DNA from: Streptomyces viridiviolaceus
Lineage (GTDB): Bacteria > Actinomycetota > Actinomycetes > Streptomycetales > Streptomycetaceae
Length of the DNA: 33,653 nt
Reading direction: 5' to 3'
Assembly: GCF_014650995.1 (NCBI RefSeq)
Contig: NZ_BMWA01000013.1
Location: 230,119 to 263,771 of the forward strand
Shown: piece after piece, positions 22,541 to 30,056 of the stretch
Numbering within the stretch: the first letter of the stretch is position 1
Layout of the letters: each line of letters begins with the position of its first letter
Made by a program: the position numbers and the translations under genes
The notes under the pieces: generated by a model
Databases searched by the model: none
The model's input: only the letters and a program-made list of their open reading frames with translations
Told to the model about the DNA's origin: nothing

Positions 22541-23746
22541 TCAGCGCTCGGTGCTCCAGTAGAGCATGGCGGCGAGCGGGAGGGCAGCGCCGAGTACGGT
22601 CACGGCGGTCCAGCCTCCGGCGTGGTAGACGACCGAGCCGAGCTGGGAACCTGCTGCGCCGCCGGCGAAGAACATAGCGATGAAGGCGCTGTTCAGGCGT
22701 GCGCGAGCGCTGGGGTCGAGCTGGTAGACGGTGTGCTGGCCCAAGACGAGACTGGCCTGGACGGCCACGTCTATGAGAATCGCCGCCAGGGCGAGCAGGA
22801 CGACGCTACGTCCGCCGAACCCTGCGAGCGCGAAGGCCAGGGCGGCCGCCACGAAGGTGATGCCTGTCATGGGGCGTACGAGACCTCGGTCGGCCCAGTG
22901 ACCGGCGAACGGAGCGATGGCCGCGCCGGCCGCACCGACGAGGGCGAACACACCGACTCCGACAGATGAGTAGTGGAAGCGGGGGCCGGTCAGGACGAAG
23001 GAGACAGTGGTCCAGAATGCGCTGAAGGCGCCGAACATGGCTGCCTGGTAGAGACCGCGGCGCACCAGGGCCGGGTGCGTGCGCACCAGTTGGAACGTGG
23101 AGCGGAGCACGTGGTGGTACGGGAGGGTCGTGGTGGGGGCGTGTTGCGGTAGGGCTGCGCGCAGGGCCACGGCGAGTACGGCCATCAGGGCTGCGGACCC
23201 GATGAAGACGACGCGCCAGCCGGCGAGGTCCGAAACCAGGCTGCTGAGCGTGCGGGAGAGCAGGATGCCGGTGAGCAGGCCACTCATTACTCGGCCGACG
23301 ATTCGACCTCGGGCGTGGTCTGGGGCGATGCCGGCGGCGAAGGGCACGAGGATCTGAGCGACGACCGAAGTGGCGCCACTGACCAGCGATGCGATCAGCA
23401 GCATGGGAAAGCTGGTGGCAAGCCCGGCGGCGAGGAGAGCGAGGGTTGTGATCGTCAGCAGGACGGTGATCAGGTTGCGCTTCTCCAACCGGTCCCCGAG
23501 CGGGACCAGGAAGAGCATGCCGATCACGTAGCCGACCTGGGTGAGGGTGATCAGGGCGCCGGCGGTGGCCGGGCTGGTGTGGAAGACATTGCTCAGCGTG
23601 AACAGCAGGGGCTGGGCGTAGTAGAGGTTGGCGACGGTCATGCCGGAGGCGACGGCCAGGAGCACGATCAACCAGCCCGGTACGCCGTGAGGGGTCTTTG
23701 CGGTCCCGGATGGGGGTGGGTTGTGAGCGTCGGTGGATGTGGACAT
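22541..23746 (-). CDS. MFS transporter
   Basis: A 401-aa major-facilitator transporter. Helix 1 is preceded by a polar N-terminus (MSTSTDAHNPPPSG). Signature loops are GYVIGMLFLVPLGDRLEKRN (helices 2-3 loop with 'G.LGDR..+R') and APDHARGRIVGRVMSGLLTG. The halves are joined near LPYHHVLRSTFQLVRTHPAL, and the second-half loop is GHWADRGLVRPM. It belongs to the drug/metabolite proton antiporter-like MFS group; substrate unknown. The ATG at 23746 has AAGGTG about 5 nt upstream. It is the last gene of the long minus-strand run and converges on the other MFS gene. Confidence 0.9.
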   Translation of the reverse strand: MSTSTDAHNPPPSGTAKTPHGVPGWLIVLLAVASGMTVANLYYAQPLLFTLSNVFHTSPATAGALITLTQVGYVIGMLFLVPLGDRLEKRNLITVLLTITTLALLAAGLATSFPMLLIASLVSGATSVVAQILVPFAAGIAPDHARGRIVGRVMSGLLTGILLSRTLSSLVSDLAGWRVVFIGSAALMAVLAVALRAALPQHAPTTTLPYHHVLRSTFQLVRTHPALVRRGLYQAAMFGAFSAFWTTVSFVLTGPRFHYSSVGVGVFALVGAAGAAIAPFAGHWADRGLVRPMTGITFVAAALAFALAGFGGRSVVLLALAAILIDVAVQASLVLGQHTVYQLDPSARARLNSAFIAMFFAGGAAGSQLGSVVYHAGGWTAVTVLGAALPLAAMLYWSTER

Positions 23747-24079
23747 GTTCACCTTCTTGGTGGGTGAGTCGGGAATCCAACTCGATCGGGAGCGCCGGGC
23801 GGTGACTGGCAGCTTCTTCGGTGCCGTTGTCATGCTCACCGCGTTCCTGTCGGTGCCTACCCGAAAGCGGTGATGACCCGTCGACTTCCCGTGGTGCCGA
23901 TGGCACTGCCACCGGGTGTGGCACTGTGGGGCCGAGCACGTTGGTGCAGCGTCCTCCCGGCCGGGCTTGCCCACCACCGCGCCCCGGATTGAGCGCGGTG
24001 GTCAGATCTGGCGGCTCTCGCCCCGGCTACCGCTGTGGGGGCCGCTTTGCCGCAACGGCGTGCCGCTGGGGTCGCTGGA
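23747..24079. other. Intergenic region upstream of the MFS gene
   Basis: A 333-bp gap that contains the hairpin at 23973-24002 and two TGGCACTG direct repeats near 23905-23930, a plausible regulator-binding region for the MFS promoter. No gene is seen. Confidence 0.4.
23973..24002 (-). terminator. Hairpin terminator downstream of the DUF4232 gene
   Basis: A perfect 10-bp stem (ACCACCGCGC / GCGCGGTGGT) with a 10-nt loop lies about 80 nt after the DUF4232 stop on the minus strand. It probably separates the upstream catabolic run from the MFS gene. Confidence 0.55.
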
Positions 24080-24748
24080 TCAGGGGCCGTCGCCTGCCCG
24101 GAAAGGGCTCACCTGGGGCACTGATGCCTTGCCTGTGTTGGAGACTTCGCCACCGGTCCAGCGCACCGAGAGCCAGGCCGCCTCGCCGGGTGGCGTGATG
24201 AGCAGAGCTGTCGGTGTCACGGTGGTGACACCGGTGACCGCCGGATCGGTATACGTCATCGCCGACCAGGCGCTGGCGCCGGGAGCGAGCGTCACGGACC
24301 GCTGCTCCTGGCCCGTGGCACGCTCGGGATCCGGGGTGACGGCCTCGCCTTTGCCGTTGACGAACGCCACTCCGGGAAAGCCGCGCACCGTGCAGGTGCG
24401 GCCGGAATGGTTGGTCAGGACGACCGCGAAGTTCGACTGGCCGGCGCCAGGACGATTTGCTCCGACGGACGCCCTCAGTTCGGAGGTATGGCAGCGGCGT
24501 CTCATCATCGGTGCAGCAGAGCTCGGGTGCGGCGTTCCGGTGATGAGGGACGTGCCTGGGGCAGGGTCGCCGGACGGGCTGGAGGAACCTGCGTCGGCGG
24601 GTCTCGTGATGGTGACGGTCGTTGCCGACGACGGTGAGCCGGGCGCAGTCGGACTGTCTCCCGCGGCGCCGTCCGTGCTCTGGCTGATACATCCGGCAAG
24701 TACGGCGCAGCAGAGGACTGCGCCCGGCAGGACTATGCGGTGCTTCAT
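24080..24748 (-). CDS. DUF4232 lipoprotein
   Basis: A 222-aa lipoprotein. The signal peptide ends in a lipobox, LCCAVLAGC, with lipidated Cys near residue 20. A Ser/Thr/Pro-rich linker (to about residue 75) leads to a DUF4232 domain (about 82-215): CHTSELRASVGANRPGAGQS, FAVVLTNHSGRTCTVRGFPG, VAFVNGKGEAV, and a final AAWLSVRWTGGEV strand. DUF4232 domains are Ig-like cell-surface modules of unknown function, common in Streptomyces. The ATG at 24748 has GAGGAAA 5 nt ahead. It lies 14 bp after the MaoC-like gene and is likely co-transcribed with it. Confidence 0.88.
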   Translation of the reverse strand: MKHRIVLPGAVLCCAVLAGCISQSTDGAAGDSPTAPGSPSSATTVTITRPADAGSSSPSGDPAPGTSLITGTPHPSSAAPMMRRRCHTSELRASVGANRPGAGQSNFAVVLTNHSGRTCTVRGFPGVAFVNGKGEAVTPDPERATGQEQRSVTLAPGASAWSAMTYTDPAVTGVTTVTPTALLITPPGEAAWLSVRWTGGEVSNTGKASVPQVSPFRAGDGP

Positions 24749-24762
24749 GTCGCTTTCCTCGG

Positions 24763-25200
24763 TCACTGACGCCGCAGCAGGTACTTGTGCTGCCCGGACA
24801 GCACGAGTTCGCCGCGCTGGTTGTGGATGGTCGCGGCCGTCACCACGACGCCGTCGTCGCCCTGTCGTTCCAGGCCGGTGATGGTGAGCGCCGGATACAG
24901 GGTGTCCCCGGAGTGGACTTCGGCGAGGAAGGTGCAGGAGAGCTCGAGGAAGCTGATGAACACCTCGCCGATGAAGTGCGGGAACAGGGTGGCTCCGGGT
25001 GCGGTGAAGGCGAGGACCTGCAGGCCGTGGACGACCGGAGCGGAATGGCCGTGCCTGCGCGCCCACTCGGCGTCGTAATGCACTGGGTGGTTGTCGGCGG
25101 AAACCGTCTGGAAGGCCGCGGCGTGGGCATCGGTCAGGGTGCGGCTGGGCGCCCGGAAGACTTCGCCGACGCGCAGGTCCTCGAACGTCCGGGCCGGCAC
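24763..25200 (-). CDS. MaoC-like (R)-specific hydratase-type protein, possibly frameshifted at its start
   Basis: A 145-aa hot-dog-fold protein. PARTFEDLRVGEVFRAPSRT opens the domain. The hydratase-like dyad region DNHPVHYDAEWARRHGHSAP, followed by VVHGLQVLAFTAPGA, corresponds to the 'D.NP.H.D...A....F...IAHG' motif; a His replaces the family's common hydrophobic residue, but Asp and His are kept. MaoC proteins hydrate enoyl-CoA thioesters. The only in-frame start is GTG 25200. A better start, ATG 25267 with AAAGGA 7 nt upstream, is out of frame by one base in a run of four G (25255-25258). Removing that base would add a plausible 22-residue N-terminus. Either the gene is slightly broken or the GTG is used. 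Confidence 0.75.
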   Translation of the reverse strand: MPARTFEDLRVGEVFRAPSRTLTDAHAAAFQTVSADNHPVHYDAEWARRHGHSAPVVHGLQVLAFTAPGATLFPHFIGEVFISFLELSCTFLAEVHSGDTLYPALTITGLERQGDDGVVVTAATIHNQRGELVLSGQHKYLLRRQ

Positions 25201-25319
25201 GACCTCGAACCCCTCGGGGTCGAACGGGGCCTGTGCGGGCGTCGCCGGGTCCGTGGGGCTGTGTCATCAAGCTGTCCTTTCGTGGGGGTGGCGGCCTCGG
25301 GCGGGCAGCACGGGCTGGT

Positions 25320-26282
25320 TCACTTGCCCGGGGTGATGCGAACGGCGAGGAGGTTGGGGTCGTTGTTGGTGAAGTAGGCGCCGCTGGCGATGTAGGCGGT
25401 GGTGCCGCGTACGGCGAGCGATGTCGGGTTCTCCAGGCCGTCGGCGCCGGTGAGCATGGCCTTGTGCCGGCCGCTGGGCTCGACCAGGGCGACCTCGTTG
25501 TCTGCGTTAATCGCGGCAAGGAGCGTGTCGCCGTGGCCGATGAAGGCGAAGTCGTCGATGTTGACCAAGCCGGTGGCTCGGGTCTGCACTGGACCGGCCT
25601 TGTCGTGACGGGTGACCGGGATGCGGAGCACGGTTCCCTTGTCCAGGTTGGACACCCATACCGCGCCACGGTGGATCTTGATGCCGTTGGCTCCGAGGAA
25701 TCCGTCGGCGGCCAGTTCGGGTGTGGTGGCCCATCGAGTGGGGGTGCCCCCGCCGGCGGGCACGCGCCAGACGGTACCGAGGACCGAGTCGGCGATGTAC
25801 AGCCGGCGTTCGTGCTGGTCGATGGCCAGGCCGTTGGGCAGGCCGTCGGCGGGGAGTGCGGCGATGCGCTGCGGGGCGCCGCCCGGGCGCAGGCGCCAAA
25901 GGCCGGTCAGATCGTTGCTTCCCGTGGCGTTGAGGAAGTACAGGGTTCCGTCGTGGGTGCGGACGATCCCACCGAGGAAGGGCGAGGAAAGGGCGGGGGT
26001 GGTGGAGCCGGCCGGGGGCTCGGGCAGGGTGGCCAGGATGTGCACCTCGCCGGTGAGGCTGATGCGTGCGATCTGGCGGCTGTACGCGAAGGTGACGACG
26101 GCGCCGCCGCCGGGTTCCAGGGCGATGTTCTCCGGCCGCTGTCCGCCTGCGATGTCCAGGTGTGCCACGAAGTGCACGCCTGGCCCGGGGATGGCGGTCG
26201 CCGTGGTCGCGGTCACGGCAAGGGCAGCCGCCACAGCGGAGGCAAGGAGGCCAGTGTGCGTCTTGGTCAGGAATTTCGGCAT
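25320..26282 (-). CDS. Secreted SMP-30/ScyD-like beta-propeller protein
   Basis: A 320-aa exported protein. The signal peptide (MPKFLTKTHTGLLASAVAAA, cleaved near ATA-IPGPG) precedes a six-bladed beta-propeller of the SMP-30/gluconolactonase-like superfamily, as in ScyD/ScyE proteins. Recurrent blade motifs include GGIVRTHDGTLYFLNATGSN, GLPNGLAIDQHERRLYIADS, NGIKIHRGAVWVSNLDKGTV and ENPTSLAVRGTTAYIASGAY. Metal-coordinating residues of gluconolactonase are only partly present, so a binding rather than enzymatic role is possible. The ATG at 26282 has AAGGGGA upstream. It lies between the FAH-like and MaoC-like genes in the minus-strand run. Confidence 0.85.
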   Translation of the reverse strand: MPKFLTKTHTGLLASAVAAALAVTATTATAIPGPGVHFVAHLDIAGGQRPENIALEPGGGAVVTFAYSRQIARISLTGEVHILATLPEPPAGSTTPALSSPFLGGIVRTHDGTLYFLNATGSNDLTGLWRLRPGGAPQRIAALPADGLPNGLAIDQHERRLYIADSVLGTVWRVPAGGGTPTRWATTPELAADGFLGANGIKIHRGAVWVSNLDKGTVLRIPVTRHDKAGPVQTRATGLVNIDDFAFIGHGDTLLAAINADNEVALVEPSGRHKAMLTGADGLENPTSLAVRGTTAYIASGAYFTNNDPNLLAVRITPGK

Positions 26283-26335
26283 GTGCGTGTCCCCTTCTTT
26301 CTCTTCGGTTGCACGGCGAGAGGGTGTGGGAAGGA

Positions 26336-27013
26336 TCAGTCGACGAACCGCTGGCGCAGTTCACCGATCCCGTCTATGGAACTGATGAGTTCGTCGCCGG
26401 GGGCGAGCCGGCGTGGTGGCGTGCGGCCGAGACCGACACCGGCCGGAGTTCCGGTGTAGATGACATCGCCTGGCAGCAGTGGGAGTACGGCGGACAGCTT
26501 GGCGATGAGGGCCGGCACGGAGAAGATCGGCTGCCGGGTGCGTCCGCGCTGCATCTCCGCGCCGTTGACGGACCAGGTCAGCTCGAGGTCGTCGGGGTTG
26601 TCGAACTCGTCCGGAGTAACGAGCCAGGGACCTGTCGGAGCGAAGCCCGGGTAAGACTTGCCGAGGCTGAACTGAGGCGCCGGACCTTCCATTTGCAGGA
26701 CACGCTCGGAAATGTCCTGTCCGACCGCCAGCCCTGCGACACAACTCCGCGCCTCGGCCTCAACCACGTGTCGAGCCTCATGACCTATGACCACGACCAG
26801 TTCCACCTCCCAGTCGGTGTGACTGCCCCGCGGCAGCGCCACCTCGGTCACTGGACCGGTGAGGGCGGTCGCGAACTTGGTGAACACCGGAGGTATGCCT
26901 TCAGGTGTGGCGAAGCCCGCCTCGGTGACGAGATCCCGGTAGTTGAGGCCGACAGCGAGCAACTGACGGGGGGCCGGCGCCGGCGCGCCCAGAGCTGCTG
27001 CGTCGATGGGCAT
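26336..27013 (-). CDS. Fumarylacetoacetate hydrolase-family enzyme, N-terminally shortened
   Basis: A 225-aa FAH-domain protein. The catalytic fold is intact from its first strand: APRQLLAVGLNYRDLVTEAG, then VFTKFATALTGPVTEVALPR, the metal-binding WEVELVVVIG, GQDISERVLQ, SLGKSYPGFAPTGPWLVTPD and LLPGDVIYTGTPAGVGLG. Relatives (about 280 aa) have an extra N-terminal domain of roughly 60 residues that is missing here. The sequence upstream belongs instead to an FAD-binding oxidase (see 26848-27582), and the two genes meet at about 27005-27020. The ATG at 27013 lies within the oxidase reading frame, so translation may depend on ribosomes arriving from it. FAH-family enzymes cleave or decarboxylate acylpyruvates. 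The FAH core may still fold, but activity is uncertain. Confidence 0.8.
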   Translation of the reverse strand: MPIDAAALGAPAPAPRQLLAVGLNYRDLVTEAGFATPEGIPPVFTKFATALTGPVTEVALPRGSHTDWEVELVVVIGHEARHVVEAEARSCVAGLAVGQDISERVLQMEGPAPQFSLGKSYPGFAPTGPWLVTPDEFDNPDDLELTWSVNGAEMQRGRTRQPIFSVPALIAKLSAVLPLLPGDVIYTGTPAGVGLGRTPPRRLAPGDELISSIDGIGELRQRFVD

Positions 27014-27582
27014 AGGCGATAGGAGTTGCGGGTGACGCCGGCGGTCATGCCCGAGGCGTTGTTGGCCACGACGCCGCCTACGGTGCAGGCGCTGGAGCTC
27101 GCCGGGTCAGGTCCCATCAGCCTGCCGTACCGGGACAGCGCCACATTGGCGCGTCCGACGGTCGTGCCCGGGCCGATGCGCGCCTCGCGGCCGCCGGCGA
27201 GGACTTCGAGGCCGGTCCAGTGCCGGCGTACGTCTACGAGGATGTCGGTGCCTTGCGCCTGTCCGTTCAAGGAGGTGCCGGCTGCCCGGAAGACGACGGC
27301 ACGCCGGTGCTCGCGGGCGTACCGCAGTACCGCGGCGACGTCTTCGATGTTCTCCGCGGTGACGACCACTTGGGGCACGAAGCGGTAGGGGCTGGCGTCT
27401 GAGGCGTATTGCACGAGGTCGGACAGTGTGTGCAGCACCTTGTCCGGGCCTGGCAGGCGGACGAGGTATTCGCGCAGGGCGTCGGGCGTGCCGGACGCCC
27501 GTTCGTCGGGGACCCGATCGGCTGCTGGGCCACGCGTCTGATACGGACACAGCTTTCCCGGCCCAGGAACGAGCAATGCCAT
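26848..27582 (-). pseudogene. Truncated FAD-binding oxidase (D-lactate/glycolate dehydrogenase type)
   Basis: From ATG 27582 (GGAGAG 5 nt ahead) the first about 188 codons encode the start of an FAD-binding-4 oxidase: DALREYLVRLPGPDKVLHTL, ASDASPYRFVPQVVVTAENI, REHRRAVVFRAAGTSLNGQA, GPGTTVGRANVALSRYGRLM, and ACTVGGVVANNASGMTAGVT then RNSYR. This is the FAD pyrophosphate-binding region of the long (about 900-aa) D-lactate dehydrogenase/Fe-S oxidase family. At RNSYR (about 27020) the homology stops abruptly. The frame then runs antisense-like out of frame through the FAH gene to a stop at 26848. More than three quarters of the enzyme, including catalytic and Fe-S parts, is gone. The codons before DALREY are also unusual for the family. 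Confidence 0.75.
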
Positions 27583-27658
27583 GCCGCTCTCCAATCCCAG
27601 TGCAGGTGGTCGGCCGACGTTGCCCATGGCGCATCTCATAGCGGGCAGGTCGGAGGGA

Positions 27659-27709
27659 CGACGGACGCCGCGCGGCCGGTTGACCAGGCCGCGAGGCCGT
27701 CCGCCGTCG
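27659..27709 (-). terminator. GC-rich hairpin after the alpha/beta-hydrolase gene
   Basis: CGCGGCC (27671-27677) pairs with GGCCGCG (27687-27693) around a 9-nt loop. Outer arms CGACGG and CCGTCG extend the stem after a small bulge. It lies 12 nt past the hydrolase stop on the minus strand. Confidence 0.5.
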
Positions 27710-27720
27710 GGCTGTTGCTG

Positions 27721-28572
27721 TCAGTGACCGGAGCGCACAGAACGAGAGGCGCGCAGGATCAGGTCGGTGACGGGCCCGGGATTGCTCACGGACACGGCAT
27801 GCGGTGCGCGGACAGTGACGGTGTGAGCGCGGGCGCGCTTGGCCATCCACCGCTCGGCGGCCGGCGGAATGTTGCGGTCCTCGGTGGCGACGAGGTACCA
27901 GCTGGGAATCTTCTTCCACGCGGCGGCGGTGGCCGGCTCCTGGAGCGCGGCGACGGTGATCGGCCGCTGCCCGGCGGCCATGACCTGGGCAGTCGAGACG
28001 GGGACGCCGTCCGCGAACTGCCTGCGGAACAGGTCCTTCTTGATGACCAGTTCCTCCCCCTGGCCGCCGCCGGGCAACGGGTAGTACTGGGTGACGGTGG
28101 CCTGCCCCAGTGTGCTGCCCGGGAACTTGTCGGTGAGATGGAGCGCGCTTTCCCCGACCTCGGGAACGAAGGCGGCGATGTAGACAAGGGCCTTGACGTG
28201 CGAAGCGTTGGCCGCGGCCTGGCTGATGACTGCTCCGCCATAGGAGTGGCCCACCAGAACGATCGGTCCGGTGACGCTGTCCAGCACACTGCGGATGTAG
28301 GCGGCATCGCCGGCCAGTCCCCGCAGCGGCAGGGCGGGCGCCAGTACGCGGTGACCGTGCCGCTGTAGGCGCTCGACCACGCCGCTCCAGCTGGAGGCGT
28401 CGGCGAACGCGCCGTGAATGAGGACGACGGTGGGTTCGTCCGGGTGGGCGTGCGGTCTGTGCGAGCGGTCGGCTGCCGTTGCCGGCGCGGAGAAGGCGGC
28501 GCCGGTGCCCAGCGCGGCGGCTCCGGCCAGGAGGGAGGCCGTCACGGTACGGCGTGAGATGGGTGAGTTCAT
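27721..28572 (-). CDS. Secreted alpha/beta-hydrolase
   Basis: A 283-aa alpha/beta-hydrolase. The N-terminus has a twin-arginine-type signal (SRRTVTASLLAGAAALGTGA, cleavage near ATA-A). The fold begins PTVVLIHGAFADASSW with the oxyanion hole. The nucleophile Ser is in VLVGHSYGGAV, the acid Asp probably in YLVATEDRNIP, and the His in RAPHAVSVSNP. Relatives are esterase-like enzymes of uncertain substrate, close to those that degrade small esters or lactones. The ATG at 28572 has AGAGAG upstream. The remnant of a related hydrolase lies 51 bp upstream, on the same strand. Confidence 0.87.
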   Translation of the reverse strand: MNSPISRRTVTASLLAGAAALGTGAAFSAPATAADRSHRPHAHPDEPTVVLIHGAFADASSWSGVVERLQRHGHRVLAPALPLRGLAGDAAYIRSVLDSVTGPIVLVGHSYGGAVISQAAANASHVKALVYIAAFVPEVGESALHLTDKFPGSTLGQATVTQYYPLPGGGQGEELVIKKDLFRRQFADGVPVSTAQVMAAGQRPITVAALQEPATAAAWKKIPSWYLVATEDRNIPPAAERWMAKRARAHTVTVRAPHAVSVSNPGPVTDLILRASRSVRSGH

Positions 28573-28623
28573 TGTTCGCTCTCTGAGGAGGGGGCCGTTT
28601 TGTGACGGCCGGGTGGGCGTGGC

Positions 28624-28878
28624 TCAGGAGGTGGCCTTGACGGCTTCCTCGATGAGATCGACGACGCGCTCGGGGTGGGAGAGCATCACCAGGTGGGAGG
28701 AGTCGACCTCGACGGTGGTCATCCCGGCCCGCTGGTAGCCGTAGCGCTCCACGTCAGGGTTGATGGTGTGGTCGGACGAGGAGACCAGGCCCCAGGAGGG
28801 CTTGGTCTTCCACGCGGCGGCCGGGGCCGCGTCGGCGAAGGCCTGGGCGTCATCCGCTTCCTGGACCGGGGCGCTGGT
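28624..28878 (-). pseudogene. C-terminal fragment of an alpha/beta-hydrolase
   Basis: An 84-codon open stretch bounded upstream by a TGA (28879-28881), with no usable start. It reads SAPVQEADDAQAFADAAPAA, then WKTKPSWGLVSSSDHTINPD, and ends VDSSHLVMLSHPERVVDLIE then EAVKATS. The catalytic-acid strand (SSSDHTI) and catalytic-His segment (DSSHLVMLSHP) match the C-terminal third of an alpha/beta-hydrolase. The pattern is shared with the intact gene downstream (AAAWKKIPSWYLVATEDRNI), so the two may be tandem paralogues of which one lost its front two thirds. Confidence 0.75.
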
Positions 28879-29112
28879 TCACCCGCCCGGGCGGCATGGC
28901 CGGGCCGTGATCGCCCTGTCCGGGCATCCGCGCTGACGGAGGTCGTACGCGGTTCGAGCCGGGTACCGGCGGTGTGTAAGAAACTCTATGGCTGGAAGGC
29001 GGGGGTTACTGGTCCGTCGACGCCCTGGTCGTAGCCTGAGCGCGCCCCTGAATTGGACTGAGCGGTATGTTCCCCCGCAGACGTCTGCCCCGCTGAACGC
29101 TCGGCTGCCGGG

Positions 29113-29988
29113 TCAGCCGCTCCAGTCGGCGAGGAAGTTCAGCAGCTCCCGGTTGACGACGTCCGGTCGCTCTTCCTGGCACAGGTGTCCGCACTGAGCG
29201 ATCGGCACCCCACGGACATCGCGGGCCATGCCCTTCCACACGTCGAGGACGTCGTAGGCCCCTCCGACGGCACTGAAGTCCTCACCCCACATGGTCAGTA
29301 CGGGGCAGTCGATGAGCTTGTCGGCGTCTTCCTGGTCCTGGGCGACGTCCTGGGGCGCCGCACGGTAGTCCTCACAGGAGCCCCTTACTGCACCGGGCTG
29401 CTGGTAGGCGCGGACGTAGACCGCTATCTCGTCGGGGGTGAGCATGTCGGGGTTGTAGGACCAGCTGCGATAGAAGTGGGTGAGCCAGGTTTCTTCACGT
29501 CCGGTGATCAGCGCCTCGGGAAGGTCGGGAACGCCGAGGAAGGTGAAGAACCAGTAGCCCTGCCGGGCCAGGCTCACGTCGTAGGTCTCGGCAATGATCC
29601 GGGTGGGGATGTTGTCCATGGCGACGAACCGGTCGACGCGGTCCGGGTGGTCCTTGGCGAAGCGGGTGCCGACGCGGGCTCCGCGGTCGTGGCCGACCAA
29701 GGCGATCCGTTCATGTCCGAGATGGTCCGTCAGGGCGACGAGGTCGTTGGCCATGGTCCGCTTGTCGTAGCCGGAAGCAGGCTTGTCCGTGTCACCGTAG
29801 CCGCGCAGATCGGGTGCGATCACGGTGAACCGCTCCGCCAGCACGGGTATCTGCTTGCGCCAGCCATACCAGGTCTCGGGGAAACCGTGCAGCAGGAAGA
29901 CCGGCGGGCCCTGGCCTGCGCTCACCCAGTGCTGCTTGATCCCGTTGAGTACTGCGGTGTGGTGGGTGATACCTGTGAGATCTGACAT
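29113..29988 (-). CDS. Alpha/beta-hydrolase, epoxide hydrolase/haloalkanoate dehalogenase type
   Basis: A 291-aa cytoplasmic hydrolase. It starts HHTAVLNGIKQHWVSAGQGP, then FLLHGFPETWYGWRKQIPVL with the HGxP oxyanion motif. A nucleophile Asp lies in ALVGHDRGARVGTRF, the mark of epoxide hydrolases and dehalogenases rather than Ser esterases. The cap helices carry aromatic residues (QGYWFFTFLGVPDLPEA), and the catalytic His is in AQCGHLCQEERPD. The ATG at 29988 is chosen. It follows the pyruvate oxidase gene by 68 bp on the same strand and may be co-transcribed. Exact substrate cannot be told. Confidence 0.87.
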   Translation of the reverse strand: MSDLTGITHHTAVLNGIKQHWVSAGQGPPVFLLHGFPETWYGWRKQIPVLAERFTVIAPDLRGYGDTDKPASGYDKRTMANDLVALTDHLGHERIALVGHDRGARVGTRFAKDHPDRVDRFVAMDNIPTRIIAETYDVSLARQGYWFFTFLGVPDLPEALITGREETWLTHFYRSWSYNPDMLTPDEIAVYVRAYQQPGAVRGSCEDYRAAPQDVAQDQEDADKLIDCPVLTMWGEDFSAVGGAYDVLDVWKGMARDVRGVPIAQCGHLCQEERPDVVNRELLNFLADWSG

Positions 29989-30056
29989 GACGATGCCCGT
30001 TCGATCGAAGAGGATGGGTTGCCGTCCGGGAGAACACGGCACCTGGCCGTGTTCGC

